This document shows, piece by piece, positions 6,153 through 8,915 of a DNA stretch of 8,915 nt. The notes under the pieces are model-generated. The model did no database searches. It was not told the origin of the DNA and worked only from the letters and a program-made list of their open reading frames with translations. Origin of the DNA: Actinomycetota bacterium (GTDB lineage: Bacteria; Actinomycetota; Actinomycetes; Nanopelagicales; Nanopelagicaceae); the NCBI GenBank assembly GCA_009705025.1, contig WLDA01000026.1, forward strand, positions 1 through 8,915, read 5' to 3'. The position numbers were made by a program, and so were the translations under genes. The stretch's first letter is position 1. Every line of letters begins with the position of its first letter.

Positions 6153-8396
6153 CTATTTGATACGAAGTGAATTTGTTACAACAAAGAGCGAGCTAGCTGC
6201 CATTGCTGCTGCTGCATAGATCGGGGTCAATAACCCAAGTGCTGCAATAGGAATACCAATAACGTTGTAGAGAAATGCCCATCCAAGATTTGTTCGGATA
6301 ATTCGAACAGTCTTCTTTGAAAGTTTCAATGCATCAATAACACTTGAGAAGGTCGTGCGCATCAAGGTTATATCGGCACTCGATATCGCTGTATCTGTAC
6401 CCGTGCCCATCGCCATGCTCAAATCTGCAGCGCTAAGGGCTGCAGCATCATTGATGCCATCGCCAATCATCAGCACTCGATGACCTTCACTCTTTAGTTT
6501 CTCAACGATTGCTAGTTTGTCTTGTGGCATAGCACTTGCCACTACATGGCTTTGATCAATAGAGACAAGGGCAGCGACGTTGGCAGCAACTTCTGGGCTA
6601 TCACCTGTTACTAGCCATGGCGTGATTCCCATTGCTCTAAGGGCAACGACAGTTTCTGCAGCATCTGCCTTTAATTCATCACCAACTGCAAAGACGGCGA
6701 GTGCAACTCCATCCCAAGCCAAGACGGAAATAGTTAGCCCAGCAGATTGTGCTTTCGTAATTGCATTAGTTATTTCAGGATGAAATGTTGTGGATGCATG
6801 CGCAACTGCTTGTGGTGAGCCAATGAGTACAACAGGAGATTGAATTCCAAGGTTTACGCGTCCTGCAGCACCGGATCCAGGTGAGACAGAAAAATCTGTC
6901 ACAGTTGTTGCTTTGATTGACTGAGCAGAAACATATGCACTAATTGCATGAGCGATTGGATGATTATTCTGACTTTCAATCGACAGAGCACTTGAAAGAA
7001 TTGTCGCCTCTTTCATCAATTCTGTGAAATTTTTACCAAGTACTGATCCTGCATCGAGAACAATGCTCACTTGTTGAACTTTCATAACACCGGCTGTCAG
7101 CGTTCCAGTCTTATCTAGTACAACAGTGTCGATTGTGCGTGCCACTTCTAGAACTCGAGGCTCACGAATAACAATTCCACGTTGTGCGCCTCGCCCCGAT
7201 GCAACCAAGAGGGCGACAGGTGTTGCTAATCCAAGAGCACATGGACATGCAATTACTAGAACAGTGATGGCCACTGAAATAGATTGTGTGAGCGAATATC
7301 CGTTATAGCGCCAAATGAAATATGTTGCGATAGCGCCAATTGTCACTATAGGAACAAATACTGCACTTATTCGATCTGCAAGACGTTGAATCGGTGCTTT
7401 CGTGCTCTGCGCATTAACGACCATCGTTGTAATTCTTGCAAGCTCTGTGTCGCTACCAATGCGAGTTGCTCGAACTACTAAACGACCATTGTGATTCAAA
7501 GATGCACCAATTACCGCACTGCCAATAGTTACATCGATAAGTGCTGATTCTCCAGTGAGCATCGAATTATCAACCGCACTACTACCTGAGACCACAATTC
7601 CATCTGTTGCAATTCGATCTCCTGGGCGAACTTCAAACTCATCACCAATTTGTAGATTTTCAATCGCAGAAATTAGCGGTAATCCCCCACGAATAATTGT
7701 TACTTCTTTAGCGCCCAGTGAGAGCAAAGTTGATAGTGCACTACTAGCGCGACGTTTCGCGCGCGTTTCAAGATAACGACCGAGTACAACGAAGAGAATT
7801 ACGCCTCCTGCAACTTCGGTGTACACATCTCCCGCACCTGTTGAGTTCGCGTAAATAGACCAACCAAATGCACAGAGTGATCCAAGTGAAACCAAATTAT
7901 CCATAGTTGGATGCATGAGGTTTCGAAGTGCAGCGCGATGTATTGGCCAAGCAACGATGAGGACAACGGGGGCAGTCAATGCAATTACAAGCCAAGCAGT
8001 GGGTGAATATGTGGGATAGAGAATTCCAAATAAATCCAAGGTGTCATGGATCCACATATCTATTGAATGATGCCAGCTCATTGTCATTGATATTGCGATA
8101 GCTGGAATAGTAAAGAGTGCCGCAAAAAATAGGGCTATTGCTGATCTCTTGTTATGCATTGAAATATGTGAAGAATCTCCAAGTGGAGATGCGGAATATC
8201 CAGCATCTTTTATCTTTTGCATAAAGATCTTTGGATTTATTTCAGCGGGCGCCAAAATATGAACCGTTTCGGCGCCAAAATTTACACTCGCTTTGACGCC
8301 TTCAATGGAGTTCAAAGTGCGCTCGATTGCGCTTACACATGAAGAACAAGTCATTCCCTCAACAGCAAGAGTTGTCTGCTCTAGTGATGTGCTCAT
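6153..8396 (-). CDS. copA: Cu+-exporting P1B-type ATPase CopA
   Basis: The 747-residue protein has the full order of a P1B-1 copper pump. One heavy-metal-associated domain lies near residues 8-70 with the metal-binding GMTCSSC (Cys17, Cys20). Membrane segments are at about 85-107, 134-150, 165-183 and 192-207; the actuator TGES is at 281-284. A further segment at about 343-362 is followed by the translocation motif CPC (384-386). The phosphorylation site is DKTGT (Asp428), HP is at 479-480, TGDS at 597-600, GDGIND at 645-650, and there are two C-terminal membrane segments. Residues YN (710-711) and MxxSS (732-736) in the last two segments are those expected for Cu+ selectivity. The pump uses ATP to export cytoplasmic Cu+ across the cell membrane. 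The start overlaps the hisN stop by four bases, with GGAAG seven bases upstream inside hisN, so translation is probably coupled. No CsoR-type regulator or CopZ-type chaperone is seen in the window. Length and motifs are normal, with no sign of damage. Confidence 0.95.
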   Translation of the reverse strand: MSTSLEQTTLAVEGMTCSSCVSAIERTLNSIEGVKASVNFGAETVHILAPAEINPKIFMQKIKDAGYSASPLGDSSHISMHNKRSAIALFFAALFTIPAIAISMTMSWHHSIDMWIHDTLDLFGILYPTYSPTAWLVIALTAPVVLIVAWPIHRAALRNLMHPTMDNLVSLGSLCAFGWSIYANSTGAGDVYTEVAGGVILFVVLGRYLETRAKRRASSALSTLLSLGAKEVTIIRGGLPLISAIENLQIGDEFEVRPGDRIATDGIVVSGSSAVDNSMLTGESALIDVTIGSAVIGASLNHNGRLVVRATRIGSDTELARITTMVVNAQSTKAPIQRLADRISAVFVPIVTIGAIATYFIWRYNGYSLTQSISVAITVLVIACPCALGLATPVALLVASGRGAQRGIVIREPRVLEVARTIDTVVLDKTGTLTAGVMKVQQVSIVLDAGSVLGKNFTELMKEATILSSALSIESQNNHPIAHAISAYVSAQSIKATTVTDFSVSPGSGAAGRVNLGIQSPVVLIGSPQAVAHASTTFHPEITNAITKAQSAGLTISVLAWDGVALAVFAVGDELKADAAETVVALRAMGITPWLVTGDSPEVAANVAALVSIDQSHVVASAMPQDKLAIVEKLKSEGHRVLMIGDGINDAAALSAADLSMAMGTGTDTAISSADITLMRTTFSSVIDALKLSKKTVRIIRTNLGWAFLYNVIGIPIAALGLLTPIYAAAAMAASSLFVVTNSLRIK

Positions 8397-8915
8397 GAAA
8401 GTGCTTCCACAATCTTTGTATGCACGATGCCATTAGTTGATAATCCACTTTTTTGGAATGGTCCACTTATTCCATTAGTTCCTGAAAATTGGCCGCCAGC
8501 TTCGCGCACAATCACATCTAGTGCAGCCATATCCCACAGGGCAAGCGATGGCTCGATCGCGACATCTACTGCGCCTTCGGCAACTAACATATGTGACCAG
8601 AAATCACCGTAACCACGTGTGCGCCATGCGCTATCTAATAGTTTTCTAAATGATGAGAGCTTTTCATTCCAACCAGCAAAATCTGAATAAGCAATTGATG
8701 AATCAGCGATGGAATTTACTTTCGATACTGAAATCTTTTTAGGTGCGCTATTTACAAAAGTTACGAATGCACCTGATCCCTTTGATGCATGCCAGCGGCG
8801 TGCTAGCGCGGGAGCGCTAACAACTCCTACAACAACGCTTTCGGTCCCATCAGAACTTCTCTCAACTAATCCAATAAGAGTTGCCCACGTTGGAACTCCA
8901 CGCATGAAATTCTTA
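8393..8915 (-). CDS. hisN: Histidinol-phosphatase, inositol monophosphatase family (HisN type), N-terminal part outside the window
   Basis: The last 173 residues are present. The frame continues upstream of the ATG at 8905 as KNF to the window edge. KNFMRGVPTWATLIGL matches the end of the DPIDGTKNF metal-binding motif of HisN-type enzymes, so 8905 is not the true start. Downstream are VVSAPALARRWHA, RGYGDFWSHMLVAEGAVDVA and ALWDMAALDVIVREAGG. The last carries the WD metal ligand and EAGG of the inositol monophosphatase superfamily, and STNG lies near the end. Actinobacterial HisN (for example Rv3137) removes phosphate from L-histidinol phosphate in the penultimate part of histidine biosynthesis, using Mg2+. 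The subgroup call rests on overall likeness (RGVPTWATL, YGDFW), and another inositol-phosphate or 3'-phosphoadenosine phosphatase remains possible. The gene ends in an ATGA overlap with copA, implying cotranscription from a promoter beyond the window. Confidence 0.82.
   Translation of the reverse strand, partial: KNFMRGVPTWATLIGLVERSSDGTESVVVGVVSAPALARRWHASKGSGAFVTFVNSAPKKISVSKVNSIADSSIAYSDFAGWNEKLSSFRKLLDSAWRTRGYGDFWSHMLVAEGAVDVAIEPSLALWDMAALDVIVREAGGQFSGTNGISGPFQKSGLSTNGIVHTKIVEALS

Overview
The window looks like chromosomal DNA of a low-GC actinobacterium. The gene set is typically actinobacterial: a DUF2342 zincin-like protein divergent from an S16/YlbL-type protein and a UPF0182 membrane protein (the same neighbourhood as Rv3195, Rv3194c and Rv3193c in Mycobacterium), plus a HisN-type histidinol-phosphatase. 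Base composition is only about 40% G+C in the stretches I counted by hand, and the spacing is tight, with ATGA overlaps and gaps of a few bases. Small, AT-shifted actinobacterial genomes of this kind are known from freshwater plankton (Nanopelagicales/acI). That placement is inference, not proof.

Layout. 1-362 (minus): the N-terminal part of a YgjP/DUF45 M48-like metallopeptidase, cut by the window edge, with a good sigma70-like promoter at 441-468. 363-599: no convincing gene. It holds that promoter, an inverted repeat in the leader, and a striking 71-base imperfect hairpin at 517-587. 600-1955 (minus): a DUF2342 zincin-like protein whose HExxH site is not intact. 1956-2048: a short divergent intergenic region. 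2049-5962 (plus): a three-gene operon made of an 80-residue single-span membrane protein, an S16 (Lon-type) membrane-anchored protease that lacks the usual PDZ domain, and a 952-residue UPF0182 protein. 5995-6143: a self-contained initiator tRNA unit with promoter, tRNA-fMet (CAT) and a hairpin terminator that also faces the end of copA. 6153-8396 (minus): a Cu+-type P1B ATPase (CopA) translated with a 4-base overlap from the end of hisN (8393 to the window edge, minus).

How the genes may work together. The left two thirds is an envelope and proteolysis neighbourhood: two metallopeptidase-fold proteins on one strand face a membrane protein, a membrane-anchored Ser/Lys protease and a very large UPF0182 membrane/extracytoplasmic protein on the other. 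The overlap and conserved order suggest that the S16 protein and UPF0182 act together, but no substrate can be read from the sequence. The right third couples copper export to a histidine-biosynthesis gene without any visible copper regulator or chaperone.

The points most worth a second look are the long hairpin at 517-587, the apparently inactive zincin, the PDZ-less S16 protein, and the 30-bp tandem duplication inside the UPF0182 gene.
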